NCBI GenBank assembly: GCA_033764335.1
Contig: JANRJC010000017.1
Location: 186,001-250,000, forward strand
Reading direction: 5' to 3'
Source: JAGQVA01 sp033764335
GTDB lineage: Bacteria > Bacteroidota > Bacteroidia > J057
DNA: 64,000 bases
Part shown: positions 36,221-44,778 of the stretch, one piece after another
Layout: each line of letters opens with the position of its first letter
Numbering within the stretch: position 1 is the first letter of the stretch
The notes under the pieces: generated by a model
Told to the model about the DNA's origin: nothing
The model's database searches: none
Seen by the model: only the letters and a program-made list of their open reading frames with translations
Made by a program: the position numbers and the translations under genes

Positions 36221-37017
36221 ATGATTACACCTAAAGAAATCAACAAAGTAGCAGCAAAGAGCAGGGTTAGCGACAGGCAAATTGAAAAGGATTATGTGTT
36301 GTCGTGGGTATTGTATGGCATTTCCAAAAACAAAGTCTTACACAGTGTTTTGGTGTTCAAAGGCGGAACTGTATTGAAGAAAGCCTATTTTGAACATTAC
36401 CGCTTTTCGGAAGATTTGGACTTTACACTGATTGATGAACATATAACAAACGAACAAATTTTGACCGAGTTCAACAATCTGTTTGATTTCATCAAAGAAG
36501 AAGCAAATATTGATCTGCAAATTGACGAAAAGAAATGGACGATACAGGTAGCCCACAATTTTACATTGACTACGTTGCTTCGTTGCAGGGAAATATGGGC
36601 AGCCGGGATTTAAAAATTGACATTACAAAAGGTGAAATTTTAGAAACCAATGTTGAAAATCGGCTTATATTCAGAACGTATTCCGATCTTGAAGAAGATT
36701 TCAAATTGCAATGCTATTCATTAGCCGAAGTCCTAATTGAGAAAATGACTGCATTAATGGGAAGAACGGAGCCAAGGGATTTATATGATTTTTGGTATTT
36801 GACAGAGATAGAAAGATTAGATGTTTCTGAATACATCCTTCCGTTTTATAACAAAGCTGAACACAAAAACCATGACCCGAAAAAATTCATGGAAAAAGTA
36901 TTGAGTAAAGAAGCCGCATTTAGGCGGGATTGGGACAAAAAATTGGCTTCTCAAATTCACGACTTACCGATGTGGGATGAAGTTTTTAGGGGAGCGAAAA
37001 GGCATTTTAAGTTTTGA
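36221..37017 (+). pseudogene. abiEii: AbiEii-type nucleotidyltransferase toxin, frameshifted
   Basis: Two overlapping frames together make one AbiEii protein of about 265 residues. The first (36221-36613) holds the nucleotidyltransferase motif FKGGTVLKKAY with RFSEDLDF, including the metal-binding acidic pair. The second (36535-37017) supplies QFYIDYVASLQG, DLKIDIT, a VENRLIFRTYSDLEEDF segment and the KMTALMGRTEPRDLYDFWYL helix. Homology passes from one frame to the other right after TGG at 36536-36538, as if one base were lost. Natural inactivation, an assembly error, or frameshifting on the nearby A AAG word are the options; the first two are likelier. A truncated product would keep the catalytic core but not the C-terminal half. 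Confidence 0.82.
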
Positions 37018-37035
37018 TCGAAATAATTCCCTCAA

Positions 37036-37239
37036 AGAACTCCCGTTCGAATATCCCTTTACAGAGATGGATCACGGCCTCGGCTGGCTCGACGGAGTTT
37101 ACCCTGAGCTCAGCCGAGGGGGGCGCGGATGTATCTGCCGGAGGCGGGGCGGTGGAATGGGGTGGATGCTTTATCTGATAGCTACCATGGGATGAGTCCT
37201 TATAACTGGGAGCAGAAGTCCTTGACGCCACTTCCGTAG
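37036..37239 (+). pseudogene. RHS cassette E: 3' core remnant
   Basis: The stretch encodes an EYPFTEMDHGLGWLDGVYPELSR-like segment sharing both in-frame insertions seen in cassette D, then shifts frame and continues as RMYLPEAGRWNGVDALSD and SYHGMSPYNW, the standard end of an RHS core, before stopping at 37239. The variable tip is gone. It continues roughly where fragment D stops, so the AbiE pair may have landed between parts of one ancestral copy. Confidence 0.65.
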
Positions 37240-37264
37240 AAAAAAGGAATAAATTAGTTCGCTT

Positions 37265-37500
37265 ATGACAATATCAACTCTTATTAGAGGCATTAAGACT
37301 CTTGCTACTGGAGGCTATATTATAGCTGTTTGCCTTAATCTTTCTTGTAGCCAGAAGGCATTGCCCCCTGTGCTTAAGCTTGAAATTTACGCACTGAATT
37401 GGGATATAAAAACAATTGTCCCCATTACTGCTCAATCCCCGCTACGCTGAAAGATAAACAAACATTAGATTCATTGATAAACCTAATATTACACAATTGA
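37265..37500 (+). pseudogene. Small lipoprotein remnant, frameshifted
   Basis: The first frame gives a lipoprotein-type signal (GYIIAVCLNLSCSQK, lipobox cysteine) and then KLEIYALNWDIKTIVPIT before running into nonsense and a stop at 37450. The next frame takes over near 37430 with PATLKDKQTLDSLINLILHN to a stop at 37500. The position after a decayed RHS core suggests a former immunity gene. The protein family is unknown to me. Confidence 0.4.
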
Positions 37501-37560
37501 GCTTGTGTTTGTTTCCGAAATGGTAACAATTGGGAACTAACCGGATAAAAAAATATTTTT

Positions 37561-38049
37561 ATGAGAATAAATAATCTTCTCTCATGGTCAATGAATTTAT
37601 TCATCGCCCTGATTATAACGGGCTGTCTGAATATACCCCTCTCCGACAAGTATTTTCACAAAATTTACGATCAGGAAAATCTGACACCTCATACAGTGGA
37701 TCCCTTTATTCGCGAGTATGCCGTAAATCAAAACAATCAATACCCTTTCCTGAGTATCTACGGCCTTAATCCCGATTCAATACGGGTATTCCCAACCTCA
37801 CAAAATGTGTTTCCCGACCAAGGGCTGATGGTATGGGAATATCTTCTGGAACCCAATCATTCCGGTGATTATCGGGTGGTTCTTCATCCTCAATCCCATA
37901 GATTTTATGTAGTTGACCGCGATGACCGCTTTCCTGATATAGGAAATGATGTAAAAGATGATTCTCTGCTTTCGGAATTTTTGTCATTGCGGCAAACCGC
38001 ACCGATTCACATGCACGGAGTTGGGAAAAACGGCTTCAATCTTCTTTAG
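37561..38049 (+). CDS. Putative lipoprotein of unknown function
   Basis: 162 residues with a signal and lipobox (LFIALIITGCLN, cysteine near 21), so probably anchored in the outer or inner membrane. The mature part has SGDYRVVLHPQSHRFYVVDR-like strands and no known motif. Its last 66 bases overlap the DUF5615 remnant on the opposite strand. It could be a leftover immunity or an independent gene; conservation is untested. Confidence 0.5.
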   Translation: MRINNLLSWSMNLFIALIITGCLNIPLSDKYFHKIYDQENLTPHTVDPFIREYAVNQNNQYPFLSIYGLNPDSIRVFPTSQNVFPDQGLMVWEYLLEPNHSGDYRVVLHPQSHRFYVVDRDDRFPDIGNDVKDDSLLSEFLSLRQTAPIHMHGVGKNGFNLL

Positions 38050-38085
38050 CAGCCTAAAAGAGAGGTTCTCGTCCAGTAATAACAT
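37984..38085 (-). pseudogene. DUF5615 (PIN-like) toxin, truncated N-terminal remnant
   Basis: Minus-strand reading from an ATG at 38085 gives 33 codons, MLLLDENLSFRLLKKIEAVF followed by PNSVHVNRCGLPQ and a stop. MLLLDENLS is the N-terminal signature of DUF5615 toxins, normally about 110-120 residues. The ATG overlaps the stop of the DUF433 antitoxin gene as TAATG, the usual arrangement of this pair. The catalytic remainder is missing. Confidence 0.65.
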
Positions 38086-38312
38086 TAGGAAGCGATTTTT
38101 ACTCGCCGCTCACGATCTGCAGCAAAAGCAAGGCAAGCCTGGATATGAACGGATGTTACCTGCGGAAAATCATCCATGATTTCCTGAGGTTGCATTCCTT
38201 CAGAAAGCCAGGACAATATATCATACACGGATATTCGTGTGCCCTTGATACAGGGACGCCCAAAACGGATTTCCGGACTAATCGAAATATATGCTTGATA
38301 GTTCATACCCAA
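38085..38312 (-). CDS. DUF433 antitoxin
   Basis: 75 residues. PEIRFGRPCIKGTRISVYDI and the following LSEGMQPQEIMDDFP are typical of the DUF433 helix-turn-helix antitoxins, which pair with DUF5615 PIN-like toxins. The start may be the third residue (MNYQAYI). The toxin partner downstream is cut to 33 codons, so this antitoxin is probably orphaned. Confidence 0.85.
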   Translation of the reverse strand: MGMNYQAYISISPEIRFGRPCIKGTRISVYDILSWLSEGMQPQEIMDDFPQVTSVHIQACLAFAADRERRVKIAS

Positions 38313-38461
38313 AAATACATAATTTCTTCCGAAAGTTAGGTTGAGAAATAGGAATTATAAACTACCTCTGATTCGCAATCGAAAAAACCACCGAGAAAGA
38401 AGAAAATCACTGAGACTCCGCTTCTGACTTCGTCGTTCGTACTTCTTATCTCGTCCTTCCC

Positions 38462-39796
38462 CTAATTTCCTGAAGAAACGGCTCCTCCCGCCAGCAGTTT
38501 ATCGGTGAGTTGGGAAGCGATTTGCTCCAGATCAATGCCCATCCGGGTTTTGTTGGTCGTCAATACGGTGTTTACTATGTCTTGCGGCAGTTTATTTTTT
38601 CCGTAGTAAGCGCCCAAAATCGAGCCGGTAACGGCGCCTACGGTATCGTTGTCCCGGCCAAAGTTGATGGCAAATTCGAGGGAGCGGTTGAAGTCAAATT
38701 CGCCGAAAAGCAGGGCGGTCAGATTGATCAGGTGAATTTCTCCTGCATGAAAAGGCATATCCTGATTTTTGGCGTCGAGAAGTTCGAAGGCGCGTTGCAT
38801 CTGTGCCATATAAAGCGGATCGCGGCCTTTCAGGGGAAGTTTGATTTTGGAGGCATCCACATCCTCCAATTTGATTTTCCGGGCTTCATCCACGATATAA
38901 AGGGCGTCACGATAAAGGCGATAGGAAGCTCGTCCTACGAGCCGGCTTTTAAAGTAGCCATTCGGATCGGTATCCCGCAGCACGGCCATCACGGATTGGA
39001 GAGTAGGATCGGGCCGCATCGCGGCAGAAACCAGCGCAGCCGTCAAAGCCGTAATATCCCGGGCATAACCCAAATCAAAAATTCCCAGCCGGTACGCGGC
39101 TTCGTAGGCTTTGGTCTCCGCTCCCGGAAACGCAAGCCCTACCATCGGCGAATACAACATTCCCGCACAGGTCATCTCACCTCCGTAAAAATGGTTGACG
39201 GCATAACTGTAACCTTCCATATCTTTTTCGGAAAAGGGTTTTGCCACAATTGCCCATTCCTGTAGCCAGGCCATACGGCGCAACTGGTATTCAAGGGGTT
39301 CGGGATCAAAGGTTTCGGTAGTTTTCAGCGCGGCCATTTCCGCTTCGTATTTCCCGACAAGGAAGCGGGAAAATTCGTAGGGATCCGCGCCTTCTGCATA
39401 TAACGCCGGAGACTGCGTCAGTAAAAATTCGCTGAATAATACTTTCCAACGGGTATCATCGGTAGTGCCTCCCGCCGGTAAATTCATCGCCCAGGTGCCT
39501 TCGGGCGAGGGGTCCCGTACCATGTCATCAAGACTATCTACAAATCCGTATTCAACCTGAATATTGTTTCGGCTCCACATCTCCGTAGGTGCGCCCATCG
39601 CGTCTCCAATCGCAGAGCCGACGATCATGCCCAGCACCTTGTCGTACAACTGCTCACGGCTCATAGTCAGATAGGGAAGTGCGGCATCCGGTGCCGGGGT
39701 TTCGAGTATATCCATCTCTTTTTCTGCGGGTTTTTGCGGAGAAGGCTGACAGGCAACAATTGTTGTGACCGCCAGCAGGATAAGGTATTTTTTCAT
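38462..39796 (-). CDS. ADP-ribosylglycohydrolase-family lipoprotein
   Basis: 444 residues. The signal ends in the lipobox TTIVACQP (cysteine at 16). The catalytic domain starts near 50 with DKVLGMIVGSAIGDAMGAPTE split across the first helix, then GGTTDDTRW and the C-terminal GRDNDTVGAVTGSILGAYYG, the metal-binding aspartates of the ARH/DraG family. Such enzymes cleave ADP-ribose from proteins or small molecules; a lipoprotein version acts outside the cytoplasm. It overlaps the upstream kinase gene by one base, so the pair is one operon. Confidence 0.9.
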   Translation of the reverse strand: MKKYLILLAVTTIVACQPSPQKPAEKEMDILETPAPDAALPYLTMSREQLYDKVLGMIVGSAIGDAMGAPTEMWSRNNIQVEYGFVDSLDDMVRDPSPEGTWAMNLPAGGTTDDTRWKVLFSEFLLTQSPALYAEGADPYEFSRFLVGKYEAEMAALKTTETFDPEPLEYQLRRMAWLQEWAIVAKPFSEKDMEGYSYAVNHFYGGEMTCAGMLYSPMVGLAFPGAETKAYEAAYRLGIFDLGYARDITALTAALVSAAMRPDPTLQSVMAVLRDTDPNGYFKSRLVGRASYRLYRDALYIVDEARKIKLEDVDASKIKLPLKGRDPLYMAQMQRAFELLDAKNQDMPFHAGEIHLINLTALLFGEFDFNRSLEFAINFGRDNDTVGAVTGSILGAYYGKNKLPQDIVNTVLTTNKTRMGIDLEQIASQLTDKLLAGGAVSSGN

Positions 39797-40845
39797 TAGA
39801 ATAGTTTTTCGATTTTACCTGTCAGAATTGCCTCCGCTGCTTTTTCAAGCATCGTTTTTTTCTCATCGAGGGAAAGTGCCAGCGGAAGTTGTGCAAGTCC
39901 TATCAGCCGACGCATGATTTCTGTACCGGCAAAACCTGCCAGTAACTCTCGGTCAGGAAGTGTTCCGGAGTCGTAGTCTTTGAGAATTTTGCGGATAACG
40001 GACTCGCCCTGGACGGCCATTACCATCTGCGCCAGAAATACCCCCAGGTCAAATTCGGGATAACCCACAAATCCAAATTCCGGATCAATGATTTTTACCC
40101 CGTCCTTTACTTTCAACCAACTGCCGGGATAATAATCACCGTGAAGCAATGTCGTGCCCTGAGAAAGATAGACATCTCCCAAAGTGGTTATGCGTTGTTT
40201 CAGGGATTCATTTTGTTTAAAAATCATCGAGATTTTTTGCAAACCCGGCTGTACTGTATCCAGGTCAAACCCATTTTCCTCTTTAAAGGGAAAACGAAAA
40301 ATATGTTCGTGGTTTAGCAACCGCATCTCCCGGTTGTCGGGAAAGTCGCCCCATGCGGAACCATTTGTCCGCCGGTGAAGCGCGGAGATAAAAGACACCA
40401 AAGATTGGATTTCGGAGTCGGTGAGTTGTTTTCCTTTTTGATACAGATAAGTAAAGTCCGCTCCTTCGCCCAAATCTTCCAAAGCAAGGATAAAATTGGA
40501 GGCATCGTATCCCCGTAATTTTGGGGTAAAAGAACCTGTTTCAGGGTATTTTTCAACGGTCTGGAAAAATTTTGATTCTACGAGGGTTCGTTCCGTGGGA
40601 GCCGGAATCTGCGGGTATTTTTCCACCCAGGGGCGGGATTGTTTGAGAATAAAAGTACGGCTGCCGGTATTAACTCGGAGAACGTAGTTCATATTGCCTT
40701 CGCCGGGTTTTTGGGCAGATTCTATTTTTTCTTCGTTGGAAATCCAGCCCTGTTTTTGCAGGTAAAAAGTCAGCGATGGAAGGTCGGCAGCATCCATAAA
40801 AAACCCATCGGGGTAGGCAGAGAGAAAATTTTGTCGTTTATCCAT
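39796..40845 (-). CDS. Phosphotransferase, APH / methylthioribose kinase-like
   Basis: About 349 residues from the ATG at 40845 (a GTG at 40863 would add six). The kinase-like fold shows PGEGNMNYVLRV, ILKQSRPWVEKYP (phosphate-loop and lysine), the catalytic LLHGDYYPGSW and the metal-binding IDPEFGFVGYPEFDLG. This set is closest to 5-methylthioribose kinase (MtnK), but other small-molecule kinases share it. It is co-transcribed with the ADP-ribosylglycohydrolase, so a ribose-containing substrate is plausible (inference). Confidence 0.82.
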   Translation of the reverse strand: MDKRQNFLSAYPDGFFMDAADLPSLTFYLQKQGWISNEEKIESAQKPGEGNMNYVLRVNTGSRTFILKQSRPWVEKYPQIPAPTERTLVESKFFQTVEKYPETGSFTPKLRGYDASNFILALEDLGEGADFTYLYQKGKQLTDSEIQSLVSFISALHRRTNGSAWGDFPDNREMRLLNHEHIFRFPFKEENGFDLDTVQPGLQKISMIFKQNESLKQRITTLGDVYLSQGTTLLHGDYYPGSWLKVKDGVKIIDPEFGFVGYPEFDLGVFLAQMVMAVQGESVIRKILKDYDSGTLPDRELLAGFAGTEIMRRLIGLAQLPLALSLDEKKTMLEKAAEAILTGKIEKLF

Positions 40846-40927
40846 AAAATAATTGTGTATCACTGAATAGTCCTCAAAGTAAGGCTGTTTGCAGCGAAAG
40901 AATGTAATCTATGTTACATAATAAGAA

Positions 40928-42175
40928 TTATTCCGGTTTTTTTTGCAATTGCACCAGCGCCGCCATTCCCCCATATACTAATACGGCCATTTTATCCTGA
41001 TCCAGAAAACCGTTCATTAACCCGTGAAACCAGAAAGTGAGCAGGGCGAGAAAAATGCCGGTAAACAACGGCGTTTCCTGCGGTCGTTTGCCGATCTTGC
41101 TAACGCCGGTTTTTACGATAAAAATAACCAACAACAGCGGTAAAATTCCCCCGGCAAGGCCCGTTTCGGCCAGTGGCCCTAAATATTCCGAATGGGCATT
41201 GCCGCCATCGCCCCGGTAGGTGCTGATACGGGTCATCTCCTTCGGTTGCTGATACGGGCCATATACGTGCTGATAAGTGCCTGGTCCCCAGCCCAGCAAA
41301 GGCCGCATTTCAAACAGTCGCCAGGCCGTATGCCAGCGGTTGAGGTGCTCCTGATTGGAGACATTTTCAAAAACATAAGCGGTCTTTCCGGTGTAAAAAA
41401 GCGTACCCGCCAAAAACAGCCACAGCACCGGGAAAAGCACCCAAACCCCTTTTCGGGAAAAGGTTCCTTGTAACAAACCCCACACAACGCCCGCAAATAA
41501 TACACTTAACCACGCTCCCCGCGAAAAGGACAAAATCAAGCCCATGAAGAGCAGCACCACGACACCAAGCAGCAACGGGTTTTTCAGCGAAATTTTTTTT
41601 TCCTGCATTTTTGCCCAAACCAAAGGAAGAAAAAAGGCAATTACCGCTCCGTATATCGTGTGGTCGGAAAAAAAAGGCCGGGGCATAGCCGGAGCAAACC
41701 GCACCTCCGGGCCATAACTGAAATGGCGAAGAGTCGCCCAAACCACTACCGCCATTAGACCTGTCAAAACCGCCGAAAAATACTTTGTGATCATTTGGCG
41801 GTCGCTAAAAACCCTTAACATCCCTATATAAAAAACCCCCAAATACAAGGTTTTCACGGCCAACCGTTTGAAAGAAACCAGCGGAATTTCACTATTGAGT
41901 GCCGACAAAAACGTAATCAGCAGATCCAACAATAGCAACAGGGTGATGGGATGGCGGAGTTTTTCTTTTTCGGGCAATTTCCCTTGAAATAATGCCACAG
42001 CAACTCCCACACCCAGCAGCACAAGCAGGCATTCGGAGGGAAAATTCAGCACAACACCACCGGGAAGAGAAAGCGGAAACGAAAGCGGAATCAGGGCCAA
42101 AGTAAACCCTGCCAATACTTTAAAAAACCGGGTCATACGCTTGGGTATTCCGGTCAATTTCTGCCAGAATTTCAT
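40928..42175 (-). CDS. O-antigen ligase / polymerase family membrane protein
   Basis: 415 residues and about ten to twelve membrane helices. The large loop near residue 300 has LGWGPGTYQHVYGPYQ and GGNAHSEYLGPLAETG, the Wzy/WaaL signature region (WGxGxxx and the conserved histidine). Such proteins polymerise repeat units or ligate a polysaccharide to lipid A or protein on the periplasmic face. It overlaps the preceding oxidoreductase gene by up to 56 bases; an ATG at 42136 would reduce this. It may serve the glycan made by the 17-27 kb operon, though it is not linked to it. Confidence 0.85.
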   Translation of the reverse strand: MKFWQKLTGIPKRMTRFFKVLAGFTLALIPLSFPLSLPGGVVLNFPSECLLVLLGVGVAVALFQGKLPEKEKLRHPITLLLLLDLLITFLSALNSEIPLVSFKRLAVKTLYLGVFYIGMLRVFSDRQMITKYFSAVLTGLMAVVVWATLRHFSYGPEVRFAPAMPRPFFSDHTIYGAVIAFFLPLVWAKMQEKKISLKNPLLLGVVVLLFMGLILSFSRGAWLSVLFAGVVWGLLQGTFSRKGVWVLFPVLWLFLAGTLFYTGKTAYVFENVSNQEHLNRWHTAWRLFEMRPLLGWGPGTYQHVYGPYQQPKEMTRISTYRGDGGNAHSEYLGPLAETGLAGGILPLLLVIFIVKTGVSKIGKRPQETPLFTGIFLALLTFWFHGLMNGFLDQDKMAVLVYGGMAALVQLQKKPE

Positions 42176-43118
42176 GCGCGACTTTCAGTGCGCGGTAGCC
42201 GTCTTCGAGTGAAACCCGGATCGGCTGATGGCGGAGAATCGAAGCCGCAAACTCCTCCAATTCCATCTGAATCGCATTGACCGGTTTGACTTCCGGCTGC
42301 TCAAAGAGGAGGAATTTTTTATCATCTCCCCGGTTAAACTCAAACTTCATCTTCCCTTCGAGTCCTTCTTCATCCGGTTCGGCGAGGCGAAAAACTTCCG
42401 TACTTTTTTTCAGGAAATCTACAGCCAGGTAAGTATTTTTCTGAAATATGCGCAGCCTCCGCATATTTTTAATCGAGATACGGCTGGCCGTGAGGTTTGC
42501 CACACAGCCATTGGCAAATTCAATCCGGGCATTGGCGATGTCGGGGCTTTCGCTGATTACCGCTACCCCACTGGCACTGATCGAACGCACAGGAGCCTTT
42601 ACCAGGCTGAGGATGACATCGAGGTCATGGATCATGAGATCCAGCACAACCGAGACATCCGTCCCTCTCGGATTATACACCGCGAGGCGGTGGCCTTCGA
42701 TAAACACCGGGCGAACCGAAGCCTGATTTACCGCCAGAAAGGCAGGATTAAACCGCTCCACGTGTCCTACCTGTATCTTCAGACCCGGATTTTCGGCGGC
42801 GATTTCCCGCAGTTTTTCGGCTTCGCCTACGGTATGGGTCAGCGGCTTTTCGACAAATACATGCAGGCCTTTCTCCAAAGCCGCAACCATACAGTCAAAA
42901 TGGGACAAAGTAGGGGTGACAATATCCACAGCCTCTGCGGCATCGAGAAGAGAAGAAATGTCGGAAAAAGCCTTTACCTGAAATTCTGCCTCCACCTTCA
43001 GCCTCACTTCCGGACTGGCGTCATAAAACCCGACAACCTGAAATTCAGGGATTTCCTTCAGCAGTTTCAGGTGAATTTTTCCCAGGTGACCCGCACCGAG
43101 CAAACCAATTTTTATCAT
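42120..43118 (-). CDS. Gfo/Idh/MocA-family oxidoreductase
   Basis: 332 residues from the ATG at 43118. Rossmann motif MIKIGLLGAGHLGKIHLKLL at the start, catalytic-lysine motif FVEKPLTHT near residue 95, and the conserved histidine region VLDLMIHDLDV near 175 mark this NAD(P)-dependent sugar dehydrogenase family. Members linked to glycan genes oxidise UDP-sugars or inositols. It overlaps the O-antigen ligase-like gene, consistent with a cell-surface sugar role. Confidence 0.9.
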   Translation of the reverse strand: MIKIGLLGAGHLGKIHLKLLKEIPEFQVVGFYDASPEVRLKVEAEFQVKAFSDISSLLDAAEAVDIVTPTLSHFDCMVAALEKGLHVFVEKPLTHTVGEAEKLREIAAENPGLKIQVGHVERFNPAFLAVNQASVRPVFIEGHRLAVYNPRGTDVSVVLDLMIHDLDVILSLVKAPVRSISASGVAVISESPDIANARIEFANGCVANLTASRISIKNMRRLRIFQKNTYLAVDFLKKSTEVFRLAEPDEEGLEGKMKFEFNRGDDKKFLLFEQPEVKPVNAIQMELEEFAASILRHQPIRVSLEDGYRALKVAHEILAEIDRNTQAYDPVF

Positions 43119-43205
43119 TCTATCGTTCCTTAGAAGACCCACTTCGAATTTATGGCCCAAATTTAAACGATAATTTGGTTACTTGTACCGGAAACCCCCA
43201 CCCTT

Positions 43206-44705
43206 ATGTTCCTTTATCGCTTCCGTCCTCTCCTGTTTTTTTGCCTTATTCTGCTGGTATCGTGTGAACACGAATACCCTTCGGAAAAAGACGTTGTCAA
43301 CTCCGGATATCCGGAAAATATTGCGCCCCTTTTGCTGCGCAACTGCGCGATTAACACTTGCCATACCGGGCCAGAATCGCCCGAAAGCCTGGACCTCAGT
43401 ACATGGGTGAACATGTACCGAGGGTCAGACTTCGGCTCGGTTATTATTCCCGGTTCATCGCGTTGGTCGCATATTTTCCAGCATATCAACACCTATACCG
43501 ATCTGGGCATACAAGCAACCCCGGTGATGCCTCCCGACAGTATGGAAAAACTCTCCCAAAGTGAGGTCTTGCTGATTCGGGAATGGATTGAAACCGGTGC
43601 CCCCAATCGCCTCGGGCAATTTTACTGGGCAGCGCAGGAAACACAGGCCTCCGGAAAATTATTTACCCTTTGTGCGGGCAGCGACCGGATCGCCGTAACC
43701 GATATACCGACCAACAGTATCATGCGTATGATTGAAGTCGGTCAGTACCCCGAAGACCTTGAAGCCCCCCATTTTATTGTGCTTTCACCCGATCGGCAGT
43801 ACCTGTACGTGACCCTTATTGAGGGTGGATTGGTGGAAAAATACCGAACCGACAACTACGAATTTGAAGGAAGAGTAGCTATTGGAGCAGCACCTTCCAT
43901 TATTCACCTGAATACAACCGGGACAAGAGCCGTCATTACCCATTGGAACGCCTCCGGCGCGGCAGCCAAACTCAGCATGATCAATACCGAAGACATGAGC
44001 ATTGTTCAGCAAGTCAAAGCCAGCAGCGACTTTCTGAGTTTTCCGCATGGGATGGAAATTACGGACGATTTCCGCACCTTGTATGTCGGGGCAAATGAAG
44101 GAAACTATTATTCCAAACTGGAAATAGATGAAAGCGGATTTATCGGCGAAGAAAAATACCCGGTGGACCCTATCAATTCGCCCGTCCCCTTTGCCAACAC
44201 CCTGTACAAACCCTACCAGCTATTTTTGACACCGGACGAGTCCACCCTTTTTGTGAGTTGTAATGCCTCGGATGAAGTGCGGGTATTTGACACCGCCACC
44301 GATACCCTGATGGCGGTTATCCCGGTGGGAGACGGTCCCCGGCTGATGGCTTATGACCCGGAGAACAACCAATTGTTTGTGGCCTGTCGCAACCAGGAGA
44401 GTTTTGCCGAGCAGGGCAGTTTGCAGGGCTGTATTTCGGTGATAGACGTGGGCAGTCGCAGTTTTGTGCAGAATATTTACCGCGTAGGTCACCGCCCTCA
44501 CGGTGTAAGCGTAGATGTGGCGGGCAGACGGCTGTATGTATCCTCCGAAAACACCGGAGGTGTGGACGAGCTACACCACCCCTTGCAAGGCAATAGCCAG
44601 CCTCCCGGCAAATACAATGTCATTGACCTAAACACCCTGCGCGTACTGCGAAACCGGGAAACCCAGGTCGCCGAATTCCCCAATGCACTGGTAGTGAGTG
44701 AGTGA
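43206..44705 (+). CDS. Lipoprotein with CX4CH cytochrome-like motif and beta-propeller (YncE-like)
   Basis: 499 residues. Lipobox LILLVSCEHEYPS (cysteine near 20). An N-terminal segment has NCAINTCHTGPE near 50-58, a CX4CH arrangement where a c-type haem site would be CX2CH, followed by VMPPDSMEKLS and the helix LIREWIETGAP, both typical of Planctomycete/Bacteroidota cytochrome-like domains. The rest is a WD/YVTN-type seven-bladed propeller, with blades such as LSPDRQYLYVT, DESTLFVSC and VSVDVAGRRLYVS. It may be a surface redox or binding protein. Haem binding is uncertain. Confidence 0.82.
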   Translation: MFLYRFRPLLFFCLILLVSCEHEYPSEKDVVNSGYPENIAPLLLRNCAINTCHTGPESPESLDLSTWVNMYRGSDFGSVIIPGSSRWSHIFQHINTYTDLGIQATPVMPPDSMEKLSQSEVLLIREWIETGAPNRLGQFYWAAQETQASGKLFTLCAGSDRIAVTDIPTNSIMRMIEVGQYPEDLEAPHFIVLSPDRQYLYVTLIEGGLVEKYRTDNYEFEGRVAIGAAPSIIHLNTTGTRAVITHWNASGAAAKLSMINTEDMSIVQQVKASSDFLSFPHGMEITDDFRTLYVGANEGNYYSKLEIDESGFIGEEKYPVDPINSPVPFANTLYKPYQLFLTPDESTLFVSCNASDEVRVFDTATDTLMAVIPVGDGPRLMAYDPENNQLFVACRNQESFAEQGSLQGCISVIDVGSRSFVQNIYRVGHRPHGVSVDVAGRRLYVSSENTGGVDELHHPLQGNSQPPGKYNVIDLNTLRVLRNRETQVAEFPNALVVSE

Positions 44706-44778
44706 TAAGAGGCACAAAAGGGAAAACATGTAAAAGTCGCTGAAAGTATTAAATTTGCCACAGCAAGAGGAATCTTTT

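Larger units (their letters stand above)
29566..37239 (+). other. Tandem array of truncated RHS toxin-immunity cassettes (A-E)
   Basis: Five partial copies of the same RHS core lie head to tail on the plus strand: A from 29566, B from 31782, C from about 33782, D from 34805 and E from 37036. Long DNA words are shared, for example the stretch from 29762 to 30430 with that from 31782 to 32420. A, B and C are each followed by an unrelated AT-rich C-terminal region and a different small exported protein. None has the thousand-residue N-terminal shell of a working RHS protein. The AbiE pair lies between D and E. The layout matches orphan toxin-tip/immunity modules of polymorphic toxin loci. Confidence 0.8.

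Noticed and set aside
36525..36545. Programmed -1 frameshift in abiEii
   Set aside because: The A AAG word is not a full slippery heptamer in the right phase and no stimulator hairpin is seen; a lost base is simpler.
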